From NCBI GenBank assembly GCA_933228675.1, contig OW121744.1, forward strand, positions 22,105,536-22,169,535: a DNA stretch of 64,000 nt, written 5' to 3'. A program made the position numbers and the translations under genes. Below, piece by piece: positions 21,675 through 34,600 of this stretch. How positions within the stretch are numbered: the stretch's first letter is position 1; each line of letters opens with the position of its first letter. Below the pieces are notes generated by a model, which worked only from the letters and a program-made list of their open reading frames with translations, did no database searches and was not told the origin of the DNA. Source of the stretch: Stomorhina lunata. Its lineage: Eukaryota; Arthropoda; Insecta; Diptera; Rhiniidae.

Positions 21675-22061
21675 CATGGCAGAACTACACTAGGTAAAAT
21701 CACTAGGGAGAGTTGTCAATTTCTTAGACCCTGTAATGTCAAGAAAGCAGAATGAAAGTCGAAGTAAAAGAAAATATTGAATAACTTGAATTTGAAATTT
21801 GCACCGCACACATCACTTCATAGTTTAATCTTACTTTCTGGACCTTTTATAAACTTCACAAGTTTTTTATGATAAAATGCGTTACAAATGCTTCTCTTAA
21901 TGAACTTTTAAAAAATATTTTAATATATTTATTTTTGACAAACAAAAAAAATACAATGAAAAAAATATTTTTTTTTTTCAATTTCTTTTGCTTGACTTTT
22001 CAGGGATTTGAAATTGAGAACGAAGTGTGTAGTGATTTTACCTAGTTTTTATTGTACTATG
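21675..22061. mobile_element. 387-bp hAT-like MITE inside copia pol
   Basis: Flanked by identical 8-bp ATATAAAC copies (21667-21674 and 22062-22069). Termini read CATGGCAG and, inverted, CATAGTAC, each followed within 16 bp by ACTAGGTAAAATCACTA. An 8-bp duplication plus short TIRs fits hAT; no transposase is encoded. The downstream pol frame resumes exactly at the second ATATAAAC copy. Confidence 0.85.
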
Positions 22062-23659
22062 ATATAAACGAAAAATTGCAGAATTGCGATACGTGCACGA
22101 AGGGGAAACAAACTCAAAACCCATTTCAAAGGTCGAATTCAAAATCAACTGAGCTATTAGAATTAATACACACCGACGTTTGTGGTCCTATGAGAGTAAA
22201 TTCAATCGGTAGTTCAAGATATTTTTTAACTTTTATTGACGACAAATCCAGATGGTGTGAAATATATTTTCTCAAGAAGAAGAGTGAAGTTTTTGAAAAG
22301 TTTAAAGAATTTAAATGTCTGGTAGAAAAGCAAACGAATCAAAAAATCAAGGCTATCCGATCTGACAATGGAACTGAATATACAAGTAACGAATTTACAA
22401 ATTTCCTGAAGAATGAAGGTATTAAACATGAGTTTACTGTTCCACATACACCACAACAAAATGGAGTAGCAGAAAGAAAAAATCGAACGTTAGTGGAAAT
22501 GGCAAGATGCTTGATGATACAGTCAGGATTAAGCCCAAGTTTCTGGGCCGAAGCTATTCTAACAGCAAATCATATCCGCAATAGATGTCCTTCAAGAAGC
22601 CTAAGTGGAGAAACCCCTTTTAAAATTTGGCTGGGAAGAAATCCAATAGTAAATTATTTTCAAAAATTTGGTACAACAGTTTATATGCTAATAAAATCGA
22701 AAAATCTTGGCAAGTTTGAACCTAAATCGAAGAAATGTATATTTGTGGGATATTCAATTAAATCAAAAGCATATAGACTGTGGGATGTAGAAGCTAAGAA
22801 GATTGTGTGTTCAAGAGACGTTAAATTTACAAATTCGTATCAATCGGAAAGTGAATACACTGATTTTATTGAAAATGAACCAGATAACTTAGAAAGAAAA
22901 TCAATTGAAGTGACAATTACCCCGAAGGAAATAAAAAATAGTCAAAATCTAATCAACGAAGAGATGTATGAAGAAGACAGTGAAAGTGAATATGAAGATT
23001 TTTATGGATTTTCGGAAGATGAACAAGAAACTTCAAATGAAAATAATTTAAATAATGAAAATGACGAATTTCAAACTCCTTCAACATCAAAACGAACTAC
23101 TGGAAGACCAAGAAAAGTAAAAACCGGAAAAAGAGGAAGACCAAGAAAATTATATAGTGTTGATGAAAATGGTGAAAACGAAAATGAAGTGAATATCGCA
23201 AATCTTATAGAAAATGGTAATCCTTTGACTGCTGAAGATGCAATAACTGGTCCAGAAGCTGAAGAATGGAGAAAAGCTATGAAATCTGAATACGATGCAT
23301 TACTGAAGAACAAAACGTGGGAATTAGTCAACTATCCAAATAATAAAAAAGTAGTAGATTGCAAATGGGTGTTACAGAAGAAATTCAAGGCCGATGGATC
23401 AATAGAACGCTATAAAGCAAGACTTGTAGCAAAAGGATTTACGCAAATTTACGGAATTGATTACAATGAAACCTTTTCACCTGTAGCAAGAATTGGTTCC
23501 ATAAGATTGTTAATGGCTATTGCAGTGAAATTAAAATTAGATGTATACCAACTTGATTTTGTAACAGCTTATTTGAATGGCGATATAGACGAAACTATAT
23601 ATATGAAGATACCGAATGGAATTGAATCATTTTTAGAAGAAGATCAAAAGGAACAATAA
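22062..23659 (+). pseudogene. Copia integrase and N-terminal reverse transcriptase
   Basis: Continues the zinc-binding part (NCDTCTKGKQ), then integrase catalytic Asp in IHTDVCGPM, Asp in SDNGTEYTSNEF, Glu in QQNGVAERKNRTL. A Ser/Glu-rich linker carries two AT-hook-like motifs (TGRPRKVKTG and RGRPRK). RT begins at WELVNYPNNKKVVDCKWV. The frame ends at an in-frame TAA (23657-23659) where related elements read through; sequence after it continues in the same frame. Confidence 0.9.
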
Positions 23660-24799
23660 GAAGGCAAAGCATGTTTACTAAAGAAAGCACTATACGGCTT
23701 AAAGCAATCTGGTAGACAATGGTATAGAAAATTGGATGATAAATTGAAGAAATTAAAATTTAAACCGCTAAATTCTGATAATTGCATTTATATGTTAAAA
23801 CAAGGTGAAACAATAACATTAATATCTATTTATGTAGACGATTTAATAGTAGCAACAAATAATAAACAGAATTGGGAAGAATTGAAATTGGAATTAAGAA
23901 AATCGTTTGAGATGAAAGACTTAGGTCGAATAAATTTATGTTTAGGAATTGAATTTAAACAAGATTCAAATACAAAAGAAATAACGATGTCACAAAGCAA
24001 ATATATAAAAAATATTTTAAAGAAATTTAATATGGAAGATTGTAAACCAGCAAAAACGCCATTTAATACCGGAATAAAATTATCTAAAGAAATGTGTCCA
24101 TCAGAAGAAGAAAAATCCGAAGTTGAAAAATTACCATATCAAAATCTGGTGGGATCTTTGATGTACTTAGCAGTTTCTACAAGACCTGACATATCTCATG
24201 TAGTAAGTGTTCTAAGTCAATATAATACTAACTATGGAAAAGAACACTGGGTTGCTGCTAAACGAGTGCTACGGTACTTAAAAGGAACTAAAAATATTGG
24301 CTTATATTTTAAAACAACAAATGAAGAATTGACCGGATATGCTGATGCGGACTGGGGAGCAAATGTGGATGACAGGAGATCGTATACTGGTTACGTATTT
24401 AAATTATCGAATGCTGCTATAAGTTGGGATTCAAGAAAACAAAGAACTGTAGCGATGTCAACTACTGAAGCCGAATATATGGCGCTTTCAGAATCTACTA
24501 AAGAGGCAATTCATTTAAGAAGATTTTTAGATGAAATACTGGGAAATCAAAATTCAACTCTTATATATAATGACAATCAAGGAGCTGGATTATTAAGCAA
24601 GAACCCAATATTTCATAATAGGACAAAACATATGGACATTCGACATCATTTTGTTCGCGAGAATGTAATCAACAAGAATATTAAAATAGATTACATACCT
24701 ACAACCGAAATGCCTGCTGATGTTTTGACGAAAGGTTTATCAACCGATAAACACAACAAATGTATTTCAAAACTAGGTTTAGTTGTTATTAATAATTGA
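23660..24799 (+). pseudogene. Copia reverse transcriptase (C-terminal part) and RNase H
   Basis: Same frame as the preceding segment, beginning EGKACLLKKALYGLKQ. RT catalytic motif YVDDLIVA; RNase H motifs YADADWGANVDDRRSYTG, TEAEYMALSE, DNQGA and HMDIRHHFVRE. Ends with TGA at 24797-24799. Intact apart from the upstream stop. Confidence 0.92.
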
Positions 24800-24819
24800 T
24801 TGTTTTAAAAAGTATTAAT

Positions 24820-24829
24820 TCAGGGGAGA
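24820..24829 (+). promoter_or_regulatory. Copia polypurine tract
   Basis: CAGGGGAGA lies immediately before the 3' LTR, the usual plus-strand primer position. Confidence 0.8.
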
Positions 24830-25003
24830 TGTTGTATATTATACTTTAGAATTAAATACTTTGTTCAAATAATTTATTCAAATCTACAAATGTTTGATTT
24901 TATGATTTTGTATATTTGAAATATGTGAAAATATTTTGTTATACTGAAAATAAAAATTTGTATCAAATACATGAAATAACTTTGTGTCCGATATTATTTA
25001 TCA
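24830..25003 (+). repeat. Copia 3' LTR
   Basis: 174 bp, same start and end as the 5' copy, with one extra A. Confidence 0.88.
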
Positions 25004-25499
25004 TAAAAACTCGGTCTTTTATCAACGTTATGAACGTTTACTTTTTAGCTTAAGTTTTTTGAATCAATAATGCATTGAACAAAACAACTTATGTACATAT
25101 ATTTTTGTGTACATATTCATATTTATCTTTTATCATATAACAATTTCGCTTAACTTCACTTAAGCTGTAAAATGTTGACCTTGAAAAAATAAAGTCATTA
25201 TTTTCAAACAACTTATGTTTACATAAAAAAACACAATATATACTTTTTATTCAAACAGAATCGCTTAAAGTTACTTAAGGTCCAGTTCCACGCAACTTTC
25301 AGTTTCGAAGAAAAGCTTAAGTAGAAAAAACGTAAAATCTTCTGAATTTAACAATATTTTTTTTTCTATAATAAACATGTTACTAATATATTAATACATA
25401 AATTATTCGCAGAAATGAAGCAAAAGAAAAATTACACAAAATTGATAATATCTCAAAGCTTCAATTTTCGACTTAAGCTATTCTTCCATATTGCCACAG

Positions 25500-26999
25500 A
25501 TATAATTGTCTTAAAATGTTTAAAGTTCTTTGAAAATGTAAAATTCGCTTTGGTTCAGAGTTCAAAGTTCGGTTATCCGATTTTTATGAATCTTATCCCA
25601 AATTAAAGCTTATGTCCTGTAGTTGTATGTTTTTAAAGATTTAATCATGTATGTAGTATATTGAGGGTTTATATTCAAATAGTGCTATCTACAAATTCAC
25701 AATTTTACAGGAGAGCGAAAAAACTGTTTTTGTCATTAACTATAAGAGTAGTAAATAAACTTTGTTTTAAAATACCATACAAATTGGGGCTAAGATATTC
25801 TACAAATTAAGTTTTTTAATTAACTCCTTATATTTGCTCTTCTATAGTAGATACCACTTTTTACGATTTAAATTTTTATCGTTTCAAATACTAAATCAAG
25901 TAGATAGCATCTCTTTTAACAACAAAAAAAAAAAAAAAAAAATAAAATATAATGAATATTGAGACTTTTATCAAAATATCACGAATTTTAATTAAAATAA
26001 TACGTTTTTTTTTGAATACAACAAAATTTATTATTTATAATAATATTAATAGAATTCAAGGTATTCTTATTCTTATATGACCTTTATTTACAATCTGTTA
26101 GGGTCAAAGGCCGAGTATATTTTAGAAATTCATTATTACTGTACGTTGTAGGAAATTGTGGTCCATTTTGTTAGTTTATCACTAATTATAATTTATATTT
26201 TATAACAATTGTTATTATTTCCACAAATATTTTTAATGCAAATAGCACTATTTTTTGATTACGAGTAGATAGCATAAACACAATTTATAAAAAAAAATGT
26301 TTTAGAATTATATTTCTTTCTTAAAATTTATATGACATATGGCAGATAAGCCAAGGAACACGTTTCTATTAAAAACCATTTTGGTCGAAAATGTAGATAG
26401 CACTTTTTGAATATAAAGCGTCGATATGAAAAATGTTTGTGTGATAAGAAAAATAAAAAAAAACTATAAATATATATTTTATATGATATTTTTTTAACAT
26501 AGCAACAATTTATTAATTGATTGCCTTTTTAAAATAGTAGAAAAATATTTACAAAAATTTACATGATTTAAAAAACTATATTTTATGTATTTGAGAGAGA
26601 CTTTCTTAATATTAATCAACAAAAAATTATATAATACATATTTGTATGAATGTATGTATGTATTTATATATTTATATGTATATTATGGTATAATTGTATA
26701 TTTTAAAATACAATTTTAATTAAATGTACTTAAACTTAAGGGATAATCCCAATACCTATGTTATATGGATAAATGTTATTATAAAAAAAGTTAAATGCAA
26801 GTGGTTTGGAATTTAACTTCTTCACTAGTTTAAACTTTTAAATTTGAAAGAATGTTTGTATTGATGATTGTGGTTAAAAGTTAATAAAATAAACAAATTA
26901 AAAAAACATGGTTGTTTTTAAATAAATCTAGATGTTTAATGTTAAACTACAAAGTATTTTTTTTGGGGTTTCTTTTAAAAGTAGCTTTAAAAGTAACGA
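25500..26999. other. AT-rich intergenic DNA with scattered GTAGATAGCA motifs
   Basis: No gene. GTAGATAGCA or its inverse recurs near 25683, 25911, 26265 and 26392, suggesting old repeats. Short ORFs here have no coding character. Confidence 0.4.
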
Positions 27000-29735
27000 A
27001 AAATTTCTTATAAAAATAAGAAATTTTTGAAAAATTTCTTATAAAAATAAGAAATTTTTGAAAAATTTCTTATAAAAATAAGAAATTTTTGAAAAATTTC
27101 TTATAAAAATAAGAAATTTTCGAGAAATTTCTTATAAAAACAAGAAATTTTTGAAAAACTTCTTATAAAAATAAGAAATTTTTGAAAAATTTCTTATAAA
27201 AATAAGAAATTGCTGAAAATTTCCTATAAAAATAAGACAATTTTGAAAAATTTCTTATAAAAATAATTTTTTTTTAATTTCTCATAAAAAAAGAAATTTT
27301 TTAAAAAAATTTTATAAAATAAGAAATTTTTAAAAATTTTTTTATAAAAATAAGAAATTTTCAAAAAATTTCTTATAAAAATAAGAAATTTTTAAAAAAT
27401 TTCTTATAAAAATAAGAAATTTTCAAAAAATTTCGTATAAAAATAAGAAATTTTTAAAAAATTTCTTATAAAAATAAGAAATTTTTGAAAAATTTCTTAT
27501 AAAAATTAGAAATTTTTGAAAAATTTCTTATAAAAATAAGAAGTTTTTGAAAAATTTCTTATAAAAATAAGAAATTTTTGAAAAATTTCTTATAGAAATA
27601 AGAAATTTTTGAAAAATTTCATATAGAAATAAGAAATTTTTGAAAAATTTCTTATAGAAATAAGAAATTTTTGAAAAATTTCTTATAAAAATAAGAAATT
27701 TTTGAAAATTTTCTTATAAAAATAAAAAAATTTTGAAAAATTTCTTATAAAAATAAGAAATTTTTGAAAAATTTCTTATAAAAATAAGAAATTTTTGAAA
27801 AATTTCTTATAAAAATAAGAAATTTTTGAAAAATTTCTTATAAAAATAAGAAATTTTTGAAAAATTTCTTATAAAAATAAGAAATTTTTGAAAAATTTCT
27901 TATAAAAATAAAAAAATTTTGAAAAATTTCTTATAAAAATAAGAAATTTTTGAAAAATTTCTTATAAAAATAAGAAATTTTTGAAAAATTTCATATAAAA
28001 ATAAGAAATTTTTGAAAAATTTCTTATAAAAATAAGAAATTTTTGAAAATTTTCTTATAAAAATAAAAAAATTTTGAAAAATTTCTTATAAAAATAAGAA
28101 ATTTTTGAAAAATTTCTTATAGAAATAAGAAATTTTTGAAAAATTTCATATAGAAATAAGAAATTTTTGAAAAATTTCTTATAGAAATAAGAAGTTTTTG
28201 AAAAATTTCTTATAGAAATAAGAAATTTTTGAAAAATTTCTTATTGAAATAAGAAATTTTTGAAAAATTTTTTATATAAATAACAAATTTTTGAAAAATT
28301 TCTTATAGAAATAAGAAATTTTTGAAAAATTTCTTATAGAAATAAGAAATTTTTAAAAAATTTCTTATAAAAATAAGAAATTTTTGAAAAATTTCTTATA
28401 AAAATAAGAAATTTTTGAAAAATTTCTTATAAAAATAAGAAATTTTTGAAAAATTTCTTATAAAAATAAGAAATTTTTGAAAAATTACTTAAAAAAATAA
28501 GAAATTTTTGAAAAATTTCTTATAAAAATAAGAAATTTTTGAAAATTTTCTTATAAAAATAAGAAATTTTTGAAAATTTTCTTATAAAAATAAAAAAATT
28601 TTGAAAAATTTCTTATAAAAATAAGAAATTTTTGAAAAATTTCTTATAAAAATAAGAAATTTTTGAAAAATTTCTTATAAAAATAAGAAATTTTTGAAAA
28701 ATTTCTTATAAAAATAAGAAATTTTTGAAAAATTTCTTATAAAAATAAGAAATTTTTGAAAAATTTCTTATAAAAATAAGAAAGTTTTGAAAATTTTCTT
28801 ATATAAATAAGAAATTTTTGAAAAATTTCTTATAGAATTAAGAAATTTTTGAAAAATTTCTTATAAAAATAAGAAATTTTTGAAAAATTTCTTATAAAAA
28901 TAAGAAATTTTTGAAAAATTTCTTATAAAAATAAGAAATTTTTCAAAAATTTCTTATAAAAATAAGAAATTTTTGAAAAATTTCTTATAAAAATAAGAAA
29001 TTTTTGAAAAATTTCTTATAAAAATAAGAAATTTTTGAAAATTTCTTATAAAAATAAGAAATTTTTTGAAAAATTTCTTATAAAAATAAGAAATTTTTGA
29101 AAAATTTGTTATAAAAATAAGAAATTTCTGAAAATTTCATATAAAAATAAGAAAATTTTGAAAAATTTCTTATAAAAATATTTTTTTTTAATTTCTCATA
29201 AAAAAAAGAAATTTTTTAAAAAAATTTTATAAAATAAGAAATTTTTAAAAAAAATTTTTATAAAAATAAGAAATTTTCAAAAAATTTCTTATAAAAATAA
29301 AAAAATTTCAAAAAATTTCTTATAAAAATAAGAAATTTTCAAAAAATTTCGTATAAAAATAAGAAATTTTCAAAAAATTTCGTATAAAAATAAGAAATTT
29401 TCAAAAAATTTCTTATAAAAATAAGAAATTTTCAAAAAATTTCTTATAAAAATAAGAAATTTTCAAAAAAAATTCTTATAAAAATAAGAAATTTTTGAAA
29501 AATTTCTTATTTTGATAAGAAATTATTTAAAAACTTCTTATTTTTATAAGAAATTATTCAAAAATTTCTTATTTTTTTAGATTTTCAAAAATTTCTTATT
29601 TTTATAAAAAATTTCTTATTTTTATAAGAAATTTTTCAAAAAGTTCTTATTTTAAAGAAATTTTTCAAAAATTTCTTATTTTTATAAGAAATTTTTCAAA
29701 AATTTCTTATTTTTATGAGAAATTTTTCGAACATT
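27000..29735. repeat. 31-bp palindromic AT-rich array with an inverted right end
   Basis: About 85 units of 31 bp, each an inverted repeat AAATTTCTTAT / ATAAGAAATTT around a short A run. To about 29500 the spacer reads TATAAAAATA; from about 29500 to 29735 it reads TATTTTTATA, so the last units are in the opposite orientation. A rare variant block (AATTTCTCATAAAAAA followed by AAATTTTATAAAATAAG) appears at 27275 and again at about 29190, offset 1914 bp. Confidence 0.96.
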
Positions 29736-30856
29736 ATTTTTACAGTTTAAAAGATACAGATTTATTAGCACTTTTTTGTTTCAAAACACAATGCAACAGT
29801 TCAAAAGCTTGTAACCAACTCTACCGATGAAGAAAAAAGTACATACAAGAGCACTTAATAGCTTTAAAAACAGTGAAAAAAGCATTGATTTCACAATGTT
29901 GCAAAGCATTCCCCCAAAAGTTAAAAACACAACATTCCAGTGAACAACATTCCATTAAGCTTTCAAATTAACAACATCCCTTTGCTGAATGTTAAATGCA
30001 ACTCAATAAAGTTTATTTACACATTTCGTGTGTATGTGTAAAACATTCCTTAAAGCTACACCAGGGAAACTTTTTAAACTTTTTCTTTACATTTTGAACT
30101 TATGCTTAAATGTAAGATAAAAACGTTAAACAACCCTAAAAGGCTTTTTTCCTATAAATATAATAAAATACTTGTTTAAGTTTTAGTTAAAGCTCTCGGT
30201 TGATATGAGTACTAAAAACAAGAACATTAAAGCTTTAAAAAAGCTTTTCAATCTTTACTAACAGCTGTATTAAACAGCTGTTTCTATAAATTTATCCTTA
30301 AAGCTTTTTTTCAACAATTTGACAGCTAAGGAATTGTGCTACATACATACATAAAAAAGGAAGAAAACAGCAGTTTTATATCCTTAAAATGATTTAAGTT
30401 GTCAAAATGTGAAAAAGGAAGAAGTGATTTTTTTTAATAATTAAAGAAAATTTACTCAATAAACTTTAAAAAAGATTTAAATAACTTAAAAAGCAAATAA
30501 TAAAAGAACAAAATTGTAGTTTAGTTTCTTAAATTAGTTTTAGTTTTTAGTGAAATATTGCTTAGAAATAAAATCACAAGTTCCAGTAGAAAATTAATTG
30601 AAAGCACAAAGAATTACATATAATAAATACATATATAAAGAAGAAATTTTGGTGTGGCCTAAAAAGAATAACAATTTACAAAACTATAAAAGTAAAACTT
30701 AATAAAGCTAAATAATTTAACTTTAAATAGCCTAAAACCTTAACGTTATTGCCTTTGATTAACATAATGAAGAAACTTGAATAGGCTTCTCAACTAAGCC
30801 GGAAGTTTTAAAGAGACCCCTTACCACCAAAATTGTTTTTACGAAACACAATTGCC
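29736..30856. other. 5' flank and probable 5' UTR of FKRP
   Basis: AT-rich with no other gene. ACAACATTCC-type motifs recur near 29930-29990. No promoter element can be named with confidence. Confidence 0.4.
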
Positions 30857-31654
30857 ATGAAAATAATGCGCTTAAGACATGCTAAACTTATTGTTCTTCT
30901 AATTGTAATAGCCAACTTAATATTATTCTATTACTCCTGGAAATCAACACTATGGAAGAATATAGCTGCCACTCTAACTCTGCCCAATATGGAGTCCTAT
31001 GATTTGCTCAAAAATCCCTCACAACACCAGCAGCAACAGCAACAACATGTGGAAAAGTCGGCCAAAGAAAAAGCTCGCAATGCCTTTAAACATATACGCA
31101 AATCGATGACAATAGTTTTTCGAAATTTCTATACATTCGAAAATGATATCAAAGACTCGATCGATAGTATATTGGATGTTATACCCAATATGCCCATAGT
31201 GGTATTCCAGGAGGGCATAGCCTATCCCCCTTTAATGTATCAACGCAACACTAGCTCACTCAAGGGCGAGGAGAGTAATAGTGTGCGTTTTGTGAACCTA
31301 GGATTTGATATTTTAAAACCGATACAGGAATTGAACCCCTTGGCCACTATACACACCAAATATGCTCTTTTTATGCCCGACAGTGTACGTTTGAGTAGTA
31401 AAAATCTTTTACAAAAAATATTACGTGAAATTAATACCAACAGTTGGGATAAGGAGAAGGATCCCAGTCAACAACTGGTAATACGAAAAGCTAAACTATC
31501 GCCCCCCATAGAAGAAACCGTTAGACGTATGATTATAGTACCGTTTGCCGGAAATCTTAAATCATTTGTCGGTTGTCTACAAATTCATTTGGATTTGCCC
31601 AATTGGACAATTCAATATGTGGCCGTGAATAGTACAAGTGATAAATGTGATTTG
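30857..31654 (+). CDS. FKRP: FKRP exon 1
   Basis: Signal anchor, poly-Gln stem and the N-terminal stem domain. The donor is TTG|GTATGT after KCDL. An upstream TTG in frame is not an eukaryotic start, so ATG 30857 is preferred; ATG 30866 is the alternative. Confidence 0.88.
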
Positions 31655-34600
31655 GTATGTTAAGAAAAGATTTTCTATAATATATCAAAAGTAAATTTTA
31701 TTTAAAAATTTCTTTTAGTTTTTGCAAAAACATGCAGTTTTAGTGGATGTAGCCGTTTTGAGGGAAATGCCAGAACCCCTGGCCGCTCCATTTCCGGAAA
31801 TGTTTTATATTCAAGCGAAATTAAATAATATCAGTGTAAGTGACAATTAATCGAAAAAAAATGAAATTTTCAAAATTTTATTTTTATAATAAAATTTTAA
31901 AAATTTTACTTTTATAGTAATTTTAAACTTTTATTTTTTTAATACAATAATTAAAATTTTACTTTTATAAAAAAATTTTCAAAATTTTAATTTCCAATTT
32001 TTTTTTTCTTTTTACAGTAAAATTTTCAAAATTTTACTTTTATAGTAAAATTTTCAAAATTTTAGTTTTAAAGCAAAATTTTCAAAATTTTATTTTCATG
32101 GTAAAATTTTCAAAATTTTAATTTTATAATAAAATTTTAAAAATTTTACTTTTATGGTAAAATTTTTAAAACTTTATTTTTATGGTAAAATTTTCAAAAT
32201 TTTACTTTTATAGTAAAATTTTCAAAATTTTCTTTTTATAGAAAAATTTTTAAAATTTTGCTTTTACAGTAAAATTTTCAAAATTTTACTTTTATAGTAA
32301 AATTTTCAAAATTTTCTTTTTATAGTAAAATTTTTTTATACTAAAATTTTCTATAAAAATTTGTAAAATATTACTTTTTCTATTAAAATTTTCAAAATTT
32401 TATTTTTATAAAAAAATTTTCAAAATTTTACTTCAATAAAAAATTTTCAAAATTTTGATTTTATAGTAAAATTTTCAAAATTTTCAAAATTTTCAAAATT
32501 TTGCTTTTATAGTAAAATTTTCAAAATTTTGCTTTTATAGTAAAATTTTCAAAATTTTGCTTTTATAGTAAAATTTTCAATTTTATAGTAAAATTTTCAA
32601 AATTTTACTTTTATAGTAAAAGTTTCAAAATTTTCTTTTTATAGTAAAATTTTTTTATACTAAAATTTTCTATAAAAATTTGTAAAATATTACTTTTTCT
32701 ATTAAAATTTTCAAAATTTTATTTTTATAATAAAATTTTCAAAATTTTACTTCAATAAAAAATTTTCAAAATTTTACTTTTATAGTAAAATTTTCAAAAT
32801 TTTGCTTTTGTAGTAAAATTTTCAAAATTTTGCTTTTATAGTAAAATTTTCAAAATTTTACTTTTATAGTAAAATTTTCAAAATTCTGCTTTTATAGTAA
32901 AATTTTCAAAATTTTGCTTTTATAGTAAAATTTTCAAAATTTTGCTTTTATAGTAAAATTTTCAAAATTTTGCTTTTATAGTAAAATTTTCAAAATTTTG
33001 CTTTTATAGTAAAATTTTCAAAATTTTGCTTTTATAGTAAAATTTTCAAAATTTTGCTTTTTTAGTAAAATTTTCAAAATTTTGCTTTTATAGTAAAATT
33101 TTCAAAATTTTGCTTTTATAGTAAAATTTTCAAAATTTTGCTTTTATAGTAAAATTTTCAAAATTTTGCTTTTGTAATAAAATTTTCAAAATTTTGCTTT
33201 TATAGTAAAATTTTCAAAATTTTGCTTTTATAGTAAAATTTTCAAAATTTTGCTTTTATAGTAAAATTTTCAAAATTTTGCTTTTATAGTAAAATTTTCA
33301 AAATTTTGCTTTTATAGTAAAATTTTCAAAATTTTGCTTTTATAGTAAAATTTTCAAAATTTTGCTTTTATAGTAAAATTTTCAAATTTTATCTTTTATA
33401 GTAAAATTTTCAAAATTTTGCTCTTAAAGTAAAATTTTCAAAATTTTGCTTTTATAGTAAAATTTTCAAAATTTTGCTTTTATAGTAAAATTTTCAAAAT
33501 TTTGCTTTTATAGTAAAAATTTTAAAATTTTGCTTTTATAGTAAAATTTTCAAATTTTTCTTTTATAGTAAAATTTTCAAAATTTTGCTTTTATAGTAAA
33601 ATTTTCAAAATTTTGCTTTTATAGTAAAATTTTCAAGATTTTGCTTTTATAGTAAAATTTTCAAAATTTTGCTTTTATAGTAAAATTTTCAAAATTTTGA
33701 TTTTATAGTAAAATTTTCAAAATTTTGCTTTTAAAGTAAAATTTTCAAAATTTTGCTTTTATAGTAAAATTTTCAAAATTTTGCTTTTATAGTAAAATTT
33801 TCAAAATTTTACTTCAATAAAAAATTTTCAAAATTTTGCTTTTATAGTAAAATTTTCAAAATTTTACTTTTATAGTAAAATTTTCAAAATTTTGCTTTTA
33901 TAGTAAAATTTTCAAAATTTTGCTCTTAAAGTAAAATTTTCAAAATTTTGCTTTTATAGTAAAATTTTCAAAATTTTGCTTTTATAGTAAAATTTTCAAA
34001 ATTTTGCTTTTATAGTAAAATTTTCAAAATTTTGCTTTTATAGTAAAAATTTTAAAATTTTGCTTTTATAGTAAAATTTTTAAAATTTTGCTTTTATAGT
34101 AAAATTTTCAAAATTTTGCTCTTAAAGTAAAATTTTCAAAATTTTGCTCTTAAAGTAAAATTTTCAAAATTTTGCTTTTATAGTAAAATTTTCAAAATTT
34201 TGCTTTTATAGTAAAATTTTCAAAATTTTGCTTTTATAGTAAAAATTTTAAAATTTTGCTTTTATAGTAAAATTTTCAAATTTTTCTTTTATAGTAAAAT
34301 TTTCAAAATTTTGCTTTTATAGTAAAATTTTCAAAATTTTGCTTTTATAGTAAAATTTTCAAGATTTTGCTTTTATAGTAAAATTTTCAAAATTTTGCTT
34401 TTATAGTAAAATTTTCAAAATTTTGATTTTATAGTAAAATTTTCAAAATTTTGCTTTTAAAGTAAAATTTTCAAAATTTTGCTTTTATAGTAAAATTTTC
34501 AAAATTTTGCTTTTATAGTAAAATTTTCAAAATTTTACTTCAATAAAAAATTTTCAAAATTTTGCTTTTATAGTAAAATTTTCAAAATTTTACTTTTATA

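Larger units (their letters stand above)
20118..25003 (+). mobile_element. Ty1/copia retrotransposon, interrupted
   Basis: Complete layout: 5' LTR, tRNA-iMet-type primer site, gag-pol, polypurine tract, 3' LTR. The LTRs differ by a single A insertion, so the insertion is recent. AAAAC occurs on both sides (20113-20117 and 25006-25010), a likely 5-bp target duplication; this would place the LTR end two bases past the CA. Coding capacity is lost through a 387-bp MITE in pol and an in-frame TAA at 23657. Confidence 0.93.
20005..25499. mobile_element. TIR element split by the copia insertion
   Basis: CTGTGGCAATATGGAAGAGT at 20005 is inverted at the right as ATTCTTCCATATTGCCACAG ending 25499, with the match continuing into TAGCTT(A)AGTC. 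Without the copia insertion the element would be about 0.6 kb. Short AACTTAAGC-type motifs recur inside. ATAT flanks both ends but a clean target duplication is not certain. Confidence 0.65.

Noticed and set aside
21675..21755. The C-terminal residues of the first copia ORF as real gag-pol sequence
   Set aside because: They are read from the inserted MITE, beginning exactly at its left end.
25415..25606. 63-codon ORF
   Set aside because: It crosses the right inverted end of the TIR element and has no recognisable content.
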